NCBI GenBank assembly: GCA_002914845.1
Contig: JXTC01000284.1
Span: 196,279-260,278, forward strand
Reading direction: 5' to 3'
DNA: 64,000 bases
DNA from: Trema orientale
Taxonomy: Eukaryota; Streptophyta; Magnoliopsida; Rosales; Cannabaceae
Part shown: one piece after another, positions 49,196 through 60,304 of the stretch
Layout: each line of letters begins with the position of its first letter
How positions within the stretch are numbered: the stretch's first letter is position 1
Position numbers and translations under genes: made by a program
The notes under the pieces: model-generated
What the model was told of the DNA's origin: nothing
What the model saw: only the letters and a program-made list of their open reading frames with translations
Databases searched by the model: none

Positions 49196-49262
49196 CACGT
49201 GGTGAACATGCAAGACTTCACGTGCACCAGCATGCCTATGCTTCGCCACGTGGCAACACGTG
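49196..49262. promoter_or_regulatory. cluster of four G-boxes
   Basis: The palindrome CACGTG occurs at 49196-49201, 49219-49224, 49247-49252 and 49257-49262, i.e. four perfect copies in 67 bp (starts 23, 28 and 10 bp apart). CACGTG is bound by bHLH (PIF) and bZIP (ABF, HY5) factors. The nearest start codon is the HAT3-like gene, 2.55 kb away on the minus strand. Confidence 0.75.
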
Positions 49263-52200
49263 GTCCCATCATTGCACTCGTGCGGTTACTTTGTCCCTCT
49301 CTAACCGGACACTTACTTCGCTTCAATCATTGGACACTTCCCCCTCCCCTCTCTTTCTCCTGGATACGCTGCCTCTCTCACGCGCAACTATCACTGTTTG
49401 TAACACACGCTCTCCTACTTTTTTAACATTTCTTTCGCCATGAAGCCATTATGAGGTTTAGCTTCAACAATACATAACATGGTTTAGTTTAGAACTTTTG
49501 ATTGAGAAGTATAATTAGATGGTGCTCTCTCGTTCAAAAATTTAGAAGCTAAGATGATTGCGGCCAAGGATTTAGGCTTAAATCTCTAATTTATGGAGTT
49601 GGGCATGCTAGTTGTTGTTCAAGTTTTAAATAATAACTTAGTTTATCGTTCAAGGTTGGCCAAAAAATTTAGCTAGGATGTACTCACGTATTGAACTTAT
49701 ATCATAGTGTCGTAATAAGTCTACATGGTTAGAAAGAAAAATAATTACTTCCAATCGAATATATTAGGGGAATTTTGTGATAGAGTTTAATTTTTAGATG
49801 TATCAATAAGTTTTTCTTTTCAAACTATTAGATCAAATCTTGCGAACTTCATTTCAAAAAAAAATAATAATAAAAAGAAAAGAATTGACCCTACAAATCG
49901 TTAGATGAATAATGAATTAAAAAACACTTAAATCTTAATATACCTCTACTTATAAATATATCTTCCACATATTTGTCCACATATTTGTCCAATATGTTAT
50001 TATAAATACTACTAATTATCATAATAGCATATAAATAATACCAATATGCTATTACTAATCATAATAGCATATCTGTTTCTCTCTCCTTGAAAAAGAAGTA
50101 TTATTTTAGGTGCTTGATTATATGTAATTTAATTTTATTCTTCAATTAACGGTTTTGGTTGTAGTCTCTTTCCGATACCGATCTCGTTATATGATTTAGT
50201 TAACATTGAATATATTTCTTCAATACGGCATTAGACAAATGTATTATATATTGACTAGATCATATAATGAGACTGGTTCCGAACGTGACAATATCTCACT
50301 CTTCAATTGACTTCTTATATATATTCTTACCAGACTAATTTTATGTCTATAGTAAATTGGTAATCTTTACTCAAGACCGTTGACTTAAAACCCAATCATA
50401 GTATATAACCACTAAATCAAAAATCTTTTCAAAGATTTTAAATATATAAAGAATAATGATAATATAGGGAAGAAATAATAGAAATTAATGATGACTTTTG
50501 AACAGTGGTAGTACTGTAGTACAGTTTGAAATCAATACGAAATGCGGAACGAAAAAAAAAATGAAAATCTAGTGAGAAGTCGCTATTTTTGGGGTATCCC
50601 ATGCTCTATCTTAGAAAACTAGACTTTGGAGTCAAGAATAATAATACCAACAGTAGAATAGGTTACTGTGTTTGTAAAATTAGGACTCTTTTTTATCTTC
50701 AAAAAATATTGGCGGTGCTAATGGAGTTTAGGTGTCTTAACATAATAACATAATACATATTATCGGCATTCGAAGTAGTTGGTCTACAATCAGTTTGATA
50801 TAACATGTGAACTAATCATTAAAAACTTAGCATGTGATGTCCTACTCGGTCTCTGCAAGTAGGATCCAAGAGGACCCCTATATATATTCGTATATGTATT
50901 CATACTATAATAATATATTCATGCTATTTTATATAATTAACTTATTCTTTTTAAAATAAAATTAGATAACTAGCTAGGGACATGACCCAACTCCCAAGTT
51001 GGGATTAGATGATGAAGATGAATGAAATTTGAGGCATATGATGATTTGGAAAATGAAGGAGATGGTCGGCTATGAATGAGAGAGATCTTCACTCTCAACC
51101 AACCATAACCAAAGTGTATGGGTTAGCTGTCCCACGTGTTATCCTCCAATGATTGAACCCACCACCACTCCCCACCTTCTCCATCGAACCATGTCCGTAC
51201 GAGGCCTTACTCCATGTGATTGGCACCTGACTGTGGTCCAACCTAATTTTCTGTTTTTTTTTTTATTTATTTTTTCTTTCTTTAAATTTGCTTTTCTTTT
51301 ATTTTGTATCTCTTTTCATTTCCAATCTTGAATTTGGGGCCTCTTTCTTTTGGTGTTTCTTTTGTTCGTTTCTTTAATTGGCCACACGATTGGGATAAGG
51401 ATTTTCGGTCCTCAAAATTTAATTGTTTTATTGAACAGAAATAAAAAAGTATTGGTTTGGGTTTGATCAACTGAAAAGATCTTTTTACTTAACTAATTTC
51501 TATGATAGAGATTAAGATGTCCCTTAAAATTATTGCTTTTGTTTCCTTAAATTGGCGTGAAAAGTGAGTATTGGAAGGCAGAACCTTTTTGTTAAAAAAA
51601 CTTAATCAGCCCCCTTTGTCAAAGTAAATAACCATAATATTGTCGGTAAATGGTAATCAACAATTTCCTCCACTAACTAATATCATATTTCCCCTTGCAA
51701 GTTCTCTAAATTATCAAAACAACTCGACCCACTTAGCTTAGATTTGGGCTCTAAGAACTCTTTTTGAGTAGCCATAGTATCATATTTTCCATTAAGGATT
51801 ATGAGATTCTCTCAAGCCTTCCCACGTGACTTCTTTTTCTATTTTTCCCTTTTTATTACCTGAGATGCTGTCTTACCAACCAGTGTATAATCCCCTTTCA
51901 GTTATTGTTCTTTTTATATGTGTTTTAAAAAGGTAAAATTTTTATTGGAATTCTTTCGGAGAACAATATTTTATTTTATTTTTCTTCAGGTAGAGTCAAT
52001 TCTTCAAAGTTATCGCTATATCAGGTACTAGTTCGAAGTGACACAAAGGCCATCAAGTTGATATCTTTGGACAAATAAAATGGTGATGAATCTTAAACCT
52101 TTTTCTATTTTTTCCCCCTTTCATCCTATTTTAAATTTTAGATATCCTCTTCATATTAGGAATATATATATATATATTTAAGAATTTACGCCAAATAGGA

Positions 52201-52860
52201 TAACTAATTCTTTTTTGGTGATGGAAATCTTTCCATGATTTATCAAAAGAATCTTATTTGTTACTTCATATCTACGAAATTATATAAACACCCTTATACT
52301 CTTAAACGCTGCGTTTAATTTCTTTTTGCGTTTTTTTCCTCAAATGAATTTGTCATCAGACGACGATTGCATTCTTCGCGAACGTCTATCAACAAATAGT
52401 TTGTATTTTGACAGCGTCAGATATGGTCCAACCATCATCTTTAATCTTAAATTACGTCTAGTTTTTTCGACTATGATTGCGTCTATCTGTTTTTTTTTTT
52501 TTTTTTTAGCATTTAAGATTGTCTTCAATGCAGAAGGGTGTACTAATATTAAATTTAGCACATATTTCATTATTGTTTGAGTTATGCTCAAATATCACGC
52601 TAAAAGAATGTTATTTGTATTTAAATATTAGTTTTGTTTACAAAGTTGTTTTCATACTTATTGTTAGTTATTATTATATTTACAAAATTTGGTATTTTAT
52701 TTGACACACAATATAAGAAGATTTTTTTTATATATATATACCTATATGCTAAATTTTGGCACTGATATGAGATATAGCATTTTCATTGGAAAATGCTCCT
52801 TAGAACATTTTTAATGGGCATGCTACAACACATGTCATTCTTATATTTTGGCATTTAGCC
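49263..52860. other. intergenic DNA, no gene seen
   Basis: Mostly AT-rich. Single G-boxes occur at 51133 and 51823. Open frames here are short and featureless. A hairpin at 50178-50275 is listed separately. Confidence 0.5.
50178..50275. repeat. 98-nt foldback hairpin
   Basis: CCGATCTCGTTATATGATTT at the left pairs with the right end, which reads CCAGTCTCATTATATGATCT in reverse complement. The arm continues to about 29 bp, and many of the mismatches would be G-U pairs in RNA. The loop is about 35 nt. It could be a tiny MITE or a small-RNA precursor; nothing else supports either. Confidence 0.55.
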
Positions 52861-52865
52861 AAAAA

Positions 52866-53548
52866 TATGAGCATCTCCATTGGAGTATTATAACACATGT
52901 AAATATTATATTTAACATACCTTTTAACATTGTTCAAAAATTATGTCTCTAATAGCATGTCATATTTCACATAATTTATAGCATGTATGTATTTTTGTGT
53001 TAAATATAACACATAAAATAATATACGTCAAATTTTAGCATGTGTGTAAATTTACAATATTGCCATTATAGCGTATGTTTTAATTTACAATATTGCCATT
53101 AGAATATATTTGAATTTACAATATTATCATTATAGTATGGTTAAAATTTACAATATTATCATTATTTTGAAATCTATAATATGTATATGTTTCATAATAC
53201 TGCCAAAGTTGATATATATTTTTAAACTTTTTTTTATTTTCCTTTTATCTTATTTATAATTTTATCTTCACTAAAATATATTAAAATTACAGCTCTCATT
53301 CAACACTTTACTACTCACATATTTCATAAAATAAAGAATATTATTTACACACTTTACGAGTGTAATAGTATTTTATGATTAATAGCTAGATGACAAAACA
53401 AGAAAATTTCATAGTACAATACGTGTATTTTTAGCATACATGCATTGGAGTAAAATCTAAGAAGTATGTGCTAAATTTAGCATTTTAATATGCTAAATTT
53501 AAGTTTAACATATCTTTTTTTTAGCATAAATGCATTGGAGATAGTTTA
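52866..53548. mobile_element. AT-rich MITE family, copy 1
   Basis: The ends carry inverted GAGCATCTCCATTGG / AACTATCTCCAATGC motifs. Inside, a unit of about 32 bp around TTACAATATTGCCATTA is repeated at 53052, 53085, 53116 and 53148. No coding sequence. Confidence 0.5.
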
Positions 53549-53599
53549 ATGGGTATGCAATATCCCATTTTAATGTACAATTTTAGCATTTGATCAAAA

Positions 53600-54412
53600 A
53601 AGTCTCTCCAGTGGTCTTCTATATTTAACATAAATTTAGCATTTTCTATTTGTTGTGTTAAATATAACACAAAGGATAACACATGTTAAAATTTATAATA
53701 TTGCCATTATAGTATGTATTCAAATTTATAATTTTGTCATTAGTATTTGTTGGAATTTAAGATATTACCATTACAACATGTGTTAAAGATTATAATATGA
53801 TAATTATTTTAATTTAAAATATGTATATTTTATACTGTGGCCAATTCAGTTTTAGCATGTCTGAAAATGAACAATAATGCCATTGTATTAAATTGAAAAT
53901 ACATATAAATTTTGCAGTGTGACCAATTGAATACAAGTATACTCTTTTTTAATTTCTTTTGACGTTTAATTTTATTCATAATATTAACCTCACTAAACCT
54001 TATAAACTAGAGTTTGATCACTTCTTTTTCTGCTCATATTTTCACAAACTCCAAAATAGAAAAAAAAAAAGAAGAAGGAAGAATCACACTCAAAAGCTAC
54101 TTTTTTTGAGTAATTATGATTTGCTAGAATGTGAGTGATGTTATTGACTATTTTTCTCATTAAATAGAGTATGAGTGATTGAAGTAAAGTGGAGCTTTTA
54201 TCATTGGTAATTAGATGTTATTGTTATATAAATTAATAGTAGAAAAAGAGGCTTTGTATATAAAAGTAGTGTTTAAGTGCAAAATAGCATTTTTTTATAG
54301 AATGTAAACATTGGAGTAAAAATAAAAAAAATATATTCTAAATTTAGGAAGTCATTTCAAATATAACATTAGCACACCCTATTTTAGCATAATGCATTGG
54401 AGATGATCTAAT
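53600..54412. mobile_element. AT-rich MITE family, copy 2
   Basis: Related to copy 1: a left GTCTCTCCAGTGG-type end, the AATATTGCCATTATAGTATGT unit near 53699, and a right end GCATTGGAGATGATCTAATG. More diverged internally. Confidence 0.5.
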
Positions 54413-54424
54413 GGCATGATAGAT

Positions 54425-55220
54425 ATATAGAACATACTTTTTAAACATGTTATATATATTGTGTTAAATATAGAACAAATAATACAATATGCTAAATCTT
54501 AGCATGTACTAAAATTTACAATATTGCTAGTATAATATGTTAAAGTTTGTAATTTTTCCATTAGTATGTGTTGGAATTATATAGTAGAGAAAATTAGATG
54601 GATGACCAATTTTTTAAATTAGTTTAAGTAAATGTCAATGTTGTAAAAGTTACAGCTAAATATCCATTTCTTTTAAAGCTTCAATTGTAGGATATGTTGT
54701 ATTTTCATTTTTTCTATTAAGTGAGTTGAACATTTAGCTACAAACTTTTGAACTTAGTTATATACTAAATTTTAGGCCAAAAAATGGTCAAATAACTAGT
54801 CATCGCCTATTATAGTATTGCTATTATAGCATGTCTTAAGTTTTATAAAATTATGATTTATTTGAATTTATAAGATGTATACATTTTACAATATGGATGA
54901 ATTTGATATGTGTATATATTTTAAAAAAAATTAGTTAAATTTATTTACATTTTTATCCAAACTAAAATTTATATAAGTTAGAGCTTTCATTCACTACTTT
55001 GTTATTCATACATTTCATAAAACAAAAAAAAAAAAACAAAAAAAGAAAGAATCATAATTAAGTGAGTGGAAAGCATAAAAGATCATTCAGACATTGTGAA
55101 TAAAATGTTTAAATATAAAATAGCACAATTTTCAGCATACATGCATTAGAGTAAAACTCAAAAAGTGTGTGTTAAGTTTAGAATTAGCCTACTTTTTTTT
55201 AGCTTGAATGCATTAGAGAT
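54425..55220. mobile_element. AT-rich MITE family, copy 3, with a nested insertion
   Basis: It follows the same internal order (TTACAATATTGC near 54518, TGTTGGAATTA near 54569) and ends GCATTAGAGATGATTTA. The match to copy 2 is interrupted at 54587-54810. Confidence 0.5.
54587..54810. mobile_element. small element nested in MITE copy 3
   Basis: The interrupting piece is bounded by TATAGTA at 54580-54586 and 54811-54817. The first of these sits where copy 2 continues without a break. Its ends share ATGACCAATTTTT / TTGACCATTTTTT in inverted orientation. A duplication of 7-8 bp would fit a hAT-type insertion. Confidence 0.5.
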
Positions 55221-55533
55221 GATTTAAAAATTCAAATTTAAAAATAACTTCATCAATAGAAAGATAAAACTCAAAATATAGGATGTAAAAGAAAAAAAAA
55301 ATGGTAGGCTTATATATTTGGTAAAAAGTAAAAAGTAGATGAAAAAAAAAGTAAGAGAGAGAAATGGAGAGAAAGTAAGAAAATATGTTGTTTTGTCAGA
55401 TGGAAAAGGAAAATGGAAAAGAAAAGCCTCAGGCCTAAAAAAATTAATTTTTTTCAAATTGGAGAGAAAATAGAGTGAAAAAGAAAGGGCTTCTTAAGAT
55501 ATTAAAATACTGTCATTCATCACACTTTTTAAA

Positions 55534-55907
55534 AAGGGTTAACTGCAAAAAAAAAAATATATCCTGAGGTATGGTATTTCTGCAATTTTAACTCTATCTT
55601 TTTGCTTGTGCAAAATTGTATTTTCAGATTTCAAATCTCTATAAATTTGTACATTTTATGTACAAATTGGGTGATTTGTGATAACTGTTTTAAGTTATTT
55701 TTACTAGATTTTTTGTGCTAGTCGACAGAAATAAGATATTTTCAATTTAAATTCTATATTTAGTGAGAAATTTATTGATCAATTTATGTACAAAAGGTAC
55801 AAATTTACAAATATTTGAAATATATATGTATAATTTTACACAAGCTAAAAAACATAGTTAAAATTGCATAAATATCATACTTCATGTTTTTTTTTTTTTG
55901 AAATTAT
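55534..55907. mobile_element. Mutator-like MITE
   Basis: 374 bp. The inverted ends are alignable for about 60 bp (TGAGGTATGGTATTTCTGCA left; TGAAGTATGATATTTATGCA in reverse right, then AATTTTAACT in both). Flanks CTTTTTAAA (55525-55533) and CTCTTTAAA (55908-55916) match at 8 of 9 positions. Confidence 0.6.
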
Positions 55908-55916
55908 CTCTTTAAA

Positions 55917-56494
55917 TAAAATATTATAGGAGTAAAATAATCATTTTAAAGTAAATTAGTCTTCTTTCCTTCTTGATTACCAAATACCATATAGGAAAAG
56001 TGTTTTCTTTCTTCCCTTCACATTTATTTTTAAATATCTATCCTAGTTTTTCCATCTTTCCCATTTTTTATTTCTTTGCACCAAATATAGTGATACATTT
56101 ATTTTTTTTAGTTAAAGGAAAATAAATTTTTTAGTTAACACTAAATTATCCTATTTTTAGTAGGGTTATGTAGTTAAGAATTTGAGAGATAAATAGAGTT
56201 GGAGAGGTCCTATCTATAAATTCTTTAACTCTTACTTAATTGAATTAATTGAGACTCAATTACAAATTCCTATATAAGGAATGCTAATTGCACTTTCCTA
56301 AGGACTTCTCCAATCCAGCGACAATTTGCCGTTTTTTCCGAAAATGGTGCACAAGATGCGCTCCAATCCCACGGTCTTTATTGCGCTAAAATGAGGTTGA
56401 TTTTTATATATATCTTAAGGGTGAAAAAGAGATTTAAGTTAAAAAAAATATAGAATATTCTTTCTTGGTATAGAGAATATTCTTTTTAATGCAG
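55917..56494. other. intergenic DNA, no gene seen
   Basis: AT-rich. The patch near 56300-56400 is less AT-rich but not open in any frame for long. Confidence 0.5.
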
Positions 56495-56690
56495 TATTTT
56501 TTTTTTTTGAAAGGAAAATTGTACTTCTATTAACAGAGACCATCAAGTATAATAGTTGTTAACCAGTATGGTATAGAATCAAACCAAAGAAACATTATTA
56601 CAAGAAGTAAATTGAGCAAGGCTATGAGCTGTCGCATTACAAGAACGACAAGTAAAATGACAACTAGCATTTCTGCATTACTGTAGTATT
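56495..56690 (-). mobile_element. 5'-truncated LINE fragment
   Basis: On the minus strand it reads CHFTCRSCNATAHSLAQF, which fits the end of the RNase H domain of plant LINEs (R..N..AH.LA). It then runs into a non-coding tail ending in poly(A), seen on the plus strand as the T run at 56496-56507. Flanking TGCAGTATT (left) and TGTAGTATT (right, near 56681) may be an 8-of-9 target duplication. This is a typical truncated, dead copy. Confidence 0.6.
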
Positions 56691-58327
56691 GGAGTAATGG
56701 ATTAGAAATGAAAAAAATATATATATAAAGTAATGTTGCTCCATTTTAAAATTTTGATTGCTCTAAAATAAAATTTTAGGTTGGAGATGACCTTAAAACT
56801 CTTTTATGCATACTCTGAGTTTTATTGCTTGACATTGTGAATTCAATTATAATTTCTTACATTATAAAAATTTTAAATTGTATAGTAAAATCTACATGTA
56901 AATCGTAAAATAAAAAAAACGTGAAAGAGGATGAAAAAAATAGTGCATTTAGCACTCGCTCCTTCCTGTATTCATAACAAGTAATAACAAGGCTTTAATT
57001 TCTTCGATTTTAACATTGGAAAAAGGACATTTCTCTAACTGACATATAAAACTAATTTAAAATTGGATTCATGTGATTTCCGGTGATTACATACTCCTTC
57101 TGATTATTATATTAAGTTTCCTACTTGATTCTGCGAGAATATAAAGTTAAAAGGAACAAAAAGCTACAGCAAGGCACACGTTTGCTCACATGTGGTCAAA
57201 CGCTGTGTTTGGTTTCTAGTCAAACCCAGCACCAATAATTCAAACGTTACAAAATTATTGATCACCCAAGATAGAGCAATATACACCGTCAGATGAAGCA
57301 CCAGAATACAGAGGGCCGTCCGATGGGGGGTAAATTATTTATTTTGATCCAATCATTGTCGTCGATGGTGGAAGAATGAGAGGAAGGGAAAGTGAGGGAA
57401 GACAAATATGGGGGGATTTGCACGTGTGGGGGAAGAGAAAGTCCCAATAGAATCGGCACTTGGGTATCGTTTTTGTGATTTTAGGACTCTTAGTGGGACC
57501 CATATGCTCCTTTTGTAAACATTTGCACTAGTTACACGGTCGAGGGGTTCTTTTTTCTTGGCCAGGATTCGAGGTACATTGCGCCCCCCCAGTAAATATA
57601 TGGCTAAAGAAAAAATATATCAAAAAAAGAAAGGATAAAATAAGAAGCTAATAAAAGTAGGTCCCATGTGGTTGGTCGTGTGGACTAGTCGGTAATCTTA
57701 GCTGGTTAACTTCCCATTCCCAGTCCAGGCCCGATTTGATTGGCATGCTAGATTCCCAATGAACCGACTCCCATAATGGCTATTTCTGTCATTATCTAAC
57801 TTATTGTCCATTTGACCACGCCCCAAAAAAAAGAGGAAAAAAATCATCGTGCTTGATTGGGTCTTGAGGAAAGATTTAAGTCGAGCTGTGGAAAAATCAG
57901 AATGCAATTCTTTTACTTTTCTTTTTAAAATTGTAATCGAGAGGAATTGAAATTGAAGGAAAAAGAGAATCAAAAAATTCGCAGCCAAAAAGAGGAGAAT
58001 ATTATAGTTTTCTTACAGTACGGCATCACAAGTCCAACAGATGATTAGTTAGACTTGACCTTTACGAGTTAAAACAAAGTCTATGGGCTTTAGGCCCATT
58101 TGCTACATGGGATTATAAAGATTATTAATCCTATTAAATCTCAATTCTATGTTTGATGCGGATATGAAAGGAGGATATATAACTAATTCCATTTTGAAGT
58201 ATGAGATTACATAATGCCGCATTCTAATTCTAATGTTGGTAGGTCTCACACTTAAAAGACGTATTTTTACCTTTTTTTTTTGGATTTAAATTGAATTAAA
58301 ACACTTCCATTCCAACGTCTAATCGTC
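56691..58327. other. intergenic DNA, no gene seen
   Basis: 57180-57800 is less AT-rich and includes a G-box at 57421 and TGGGACC/GGTCCCA words, so it may be regulatory. No gene with recognisable product on either strand. Confidence 0.45.
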
Positions 58328-58330
58328 TAA

Positions 58331-58745
58331 GGCTTTATTTGGTAGGAGGGATGAGTGGAAGGATGGAGAGGATTGGAGGGAGAAGAGTGGATCTTCCTTT
58401 GTTTGGTGGGAGGGAGAGATGGAGGGGGAGGAGAAGTGGAGGGGGAAAGTCTCCCTCCAAGCTCACAAAATCCCATCCTTCCAACTTTGGAAGGATTGGA
58501 AGGATTGGAGAGAAATAAAGAAAAAAAATGAATTGACATATATATCCTCTAAAATAATTATTTAAATACTTATAAAATAGGTATTATAGTAATTTCATGA
58601 ATAAATATTCTTCATCCTTCTTACTCTCCATCCTTCTTACCAAACAAAATAGATGATTATCACTCTCCTCTCCCTCCTTCACATTCTCCATCCTCCCTTA
58701 ATTCTCCATCCTTCCTACTCTCCATCCCTCCTACCAAACATAGCC
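58331..58745. mobile_element. PIF/Harbinger (Tourist-like) MITE
   Basis: 415 bp with inverted ends GGCTTTATTTGGTAGGAGGG / GGCTATGTTTGGTAGGAGGG, both followed by ATG, and TAA on both sides (58328-58330, 58746-58748). This is the classic 3-bp target duplication of the superfamily. The interior is GGA/TCC-rich. Confidence 0.8.
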
Positions 58746-58763
58746 TAAAAGATAACCTTAAAT

Positions 58764-58893
58764 ACCACCGAATAAGATAGCGAGATAATGGATCCAGTAT
58801 AAAACGCGGGTTGTCGAGCTTCCCTGGAGGGTTATAGAGAGACGCTACTCTCTCCCCCTGTATCCTTTTTCTATCAAAAAAAAAAAAAAAAAA
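58764..58893 (+). mobile_element. short retroposed fragment with poly(A) tail (SINE or truncated LINE)
   Basis: 130 bp ending in an A run (58876-58893) and bounded by perfect AACCTTAAAT at 58754-58763 and 58894-58903. The body is GC-richer than its surroundings (GGGTTGTCGAGCTTCCCTGG). A poly(A) end plus a 10-bp duplication shows target-primed insertion. Whether it is a SINE or a 5'-truncated LINE 3' end cannot be told here. Confidence 0.75.
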
Positions 58894-58903
58894 AACCTTA
58901 AAT

Positions 58904-60304
58904 TAATCCAATACCATACTAAACATAGATAGTATATAACCATCTCCCAACCTAATCCAAACCCGTAGACCAAAGACAGCCTTCGGAGAACAGCTATTCT
59001 TTAAAGTCACAAAAAACATACGTTCTTCTTTGTTTGATCTTTTAGTTTATATCTGGATATATCAGTTAATACACGTATCAAACTAATATACTTGAACATA
59101 ATATGATTATAAAATTTAGGAGTAAGAAATCATTTTGTAAGATCCTAGTGTCCGAAAGAGAAATTTTGAGCTAACTAATAGACTCAACTGGAAAATGGAC
59201 GGAAATAAGACTAAGCCCAACCCATCTGATTGAAACGCCAACGTACATTGTCGTTCTCACTCCCCACAGGAAAAAAAAAAAAGGGAAATCCCTAAAAAAA
59301 GAAAAAAAAAAAAAGGGAAATCCCTATGGCCCTTCACAATAGTGACGGTACCATTCAGGCCAGACCCTCAGAAGGTGAGGTGAGGATTTACTCCCATCTT
59401 TCCATTATGAACTCCTCTTCCTACTTCAACCGCAGTCTTGCTTGATTTTTATTGTGGTCTTCTCTAGTTTCGTCGCTTTAAATGGATAATAAATTTACTT
59501 CTTGGTTGCAAAAGAGACATTAAACCAAACTCGTCTTGGATAACCTTCTCCGAATATAGAAGGACTTATAAATTCAGATATCCTTTTAAAGGCAACTAAT
59601 CTTACAATAACAAATCATGCTATAACAACTCATTTTCACAAATCAGGAACAACACTGTTGAGGCAAAAGGAGCATCGGTCAGCAAACTGTATGGCTAGAC
59701 TTAAACACCTATCTAATGACGCAAGGTGAGTCCGCGGACTCGAACATTAACCGAATTTGTGGCAGAAACTTATAGATACAGGAATTCCGTGTTCTGAATG
59801 AACTACCTTCAGCGTCTCTGCAGACTGACGAGAATGTCCGAGAATTAGCTTTCTGATGTGGAAGATCATTGTCTCAGTAATGTCGTTCTGCACTTTAAAA
59901 ATAAACTCACGTGAGTTCTATGATAAACCTTCTGGTGATTCTATCGCATAAACTCAGCCAAAGGAATATCCACAAACATCCCCAAGAAGAAAAGAAAAAC
60001 AAAACCCACCACTAAATAAATTAAATGCACGTTGAGCCACCCTGACTCTTCGCATGTTACCAGTGTACAAAAGATGTATACCCAAGGTTTAATTTTTTCA
60101 ATTCCTTTCCAAAAACCCTTTCAGGAGACATCTAAACAAAGTCTCTCCTTGAGCGAAAAAAGTCATGCCATATAAAACTTAAAGGCACTATCTCACTTAT
60201 ATAAATGTAGCAGGCTAAGATCTAAAAACCTTTCTCCTTTTAGATCCTTATTATTGAAGTATAAATAACAGATGGGAAATGAAAATAAAGTTTCAGGAGG
60301 GTAA
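58904..60304. other. intergenic and 3' region of the KH gene
   Basis: No gene. AAAGGGAAATCCCTA occurs twice near 59281 and 59313, separated by an A run. The right part probably includes the KH-gene 3' UTR. Confidence 0.5.

Noticed and set aside
49016-49443. Short open frames over the G-box cluster
   Set aside because: Three overlapping frames on two strands without resemblance; the regulatory reading of the sequence explains the composition better.
55224-55457. 77-codon Phe/Leu/Ser-rich frame on the minus strand
   Set aside because: Translation of purine/pyrimidine-rich low-complexity DNA, not a protein.
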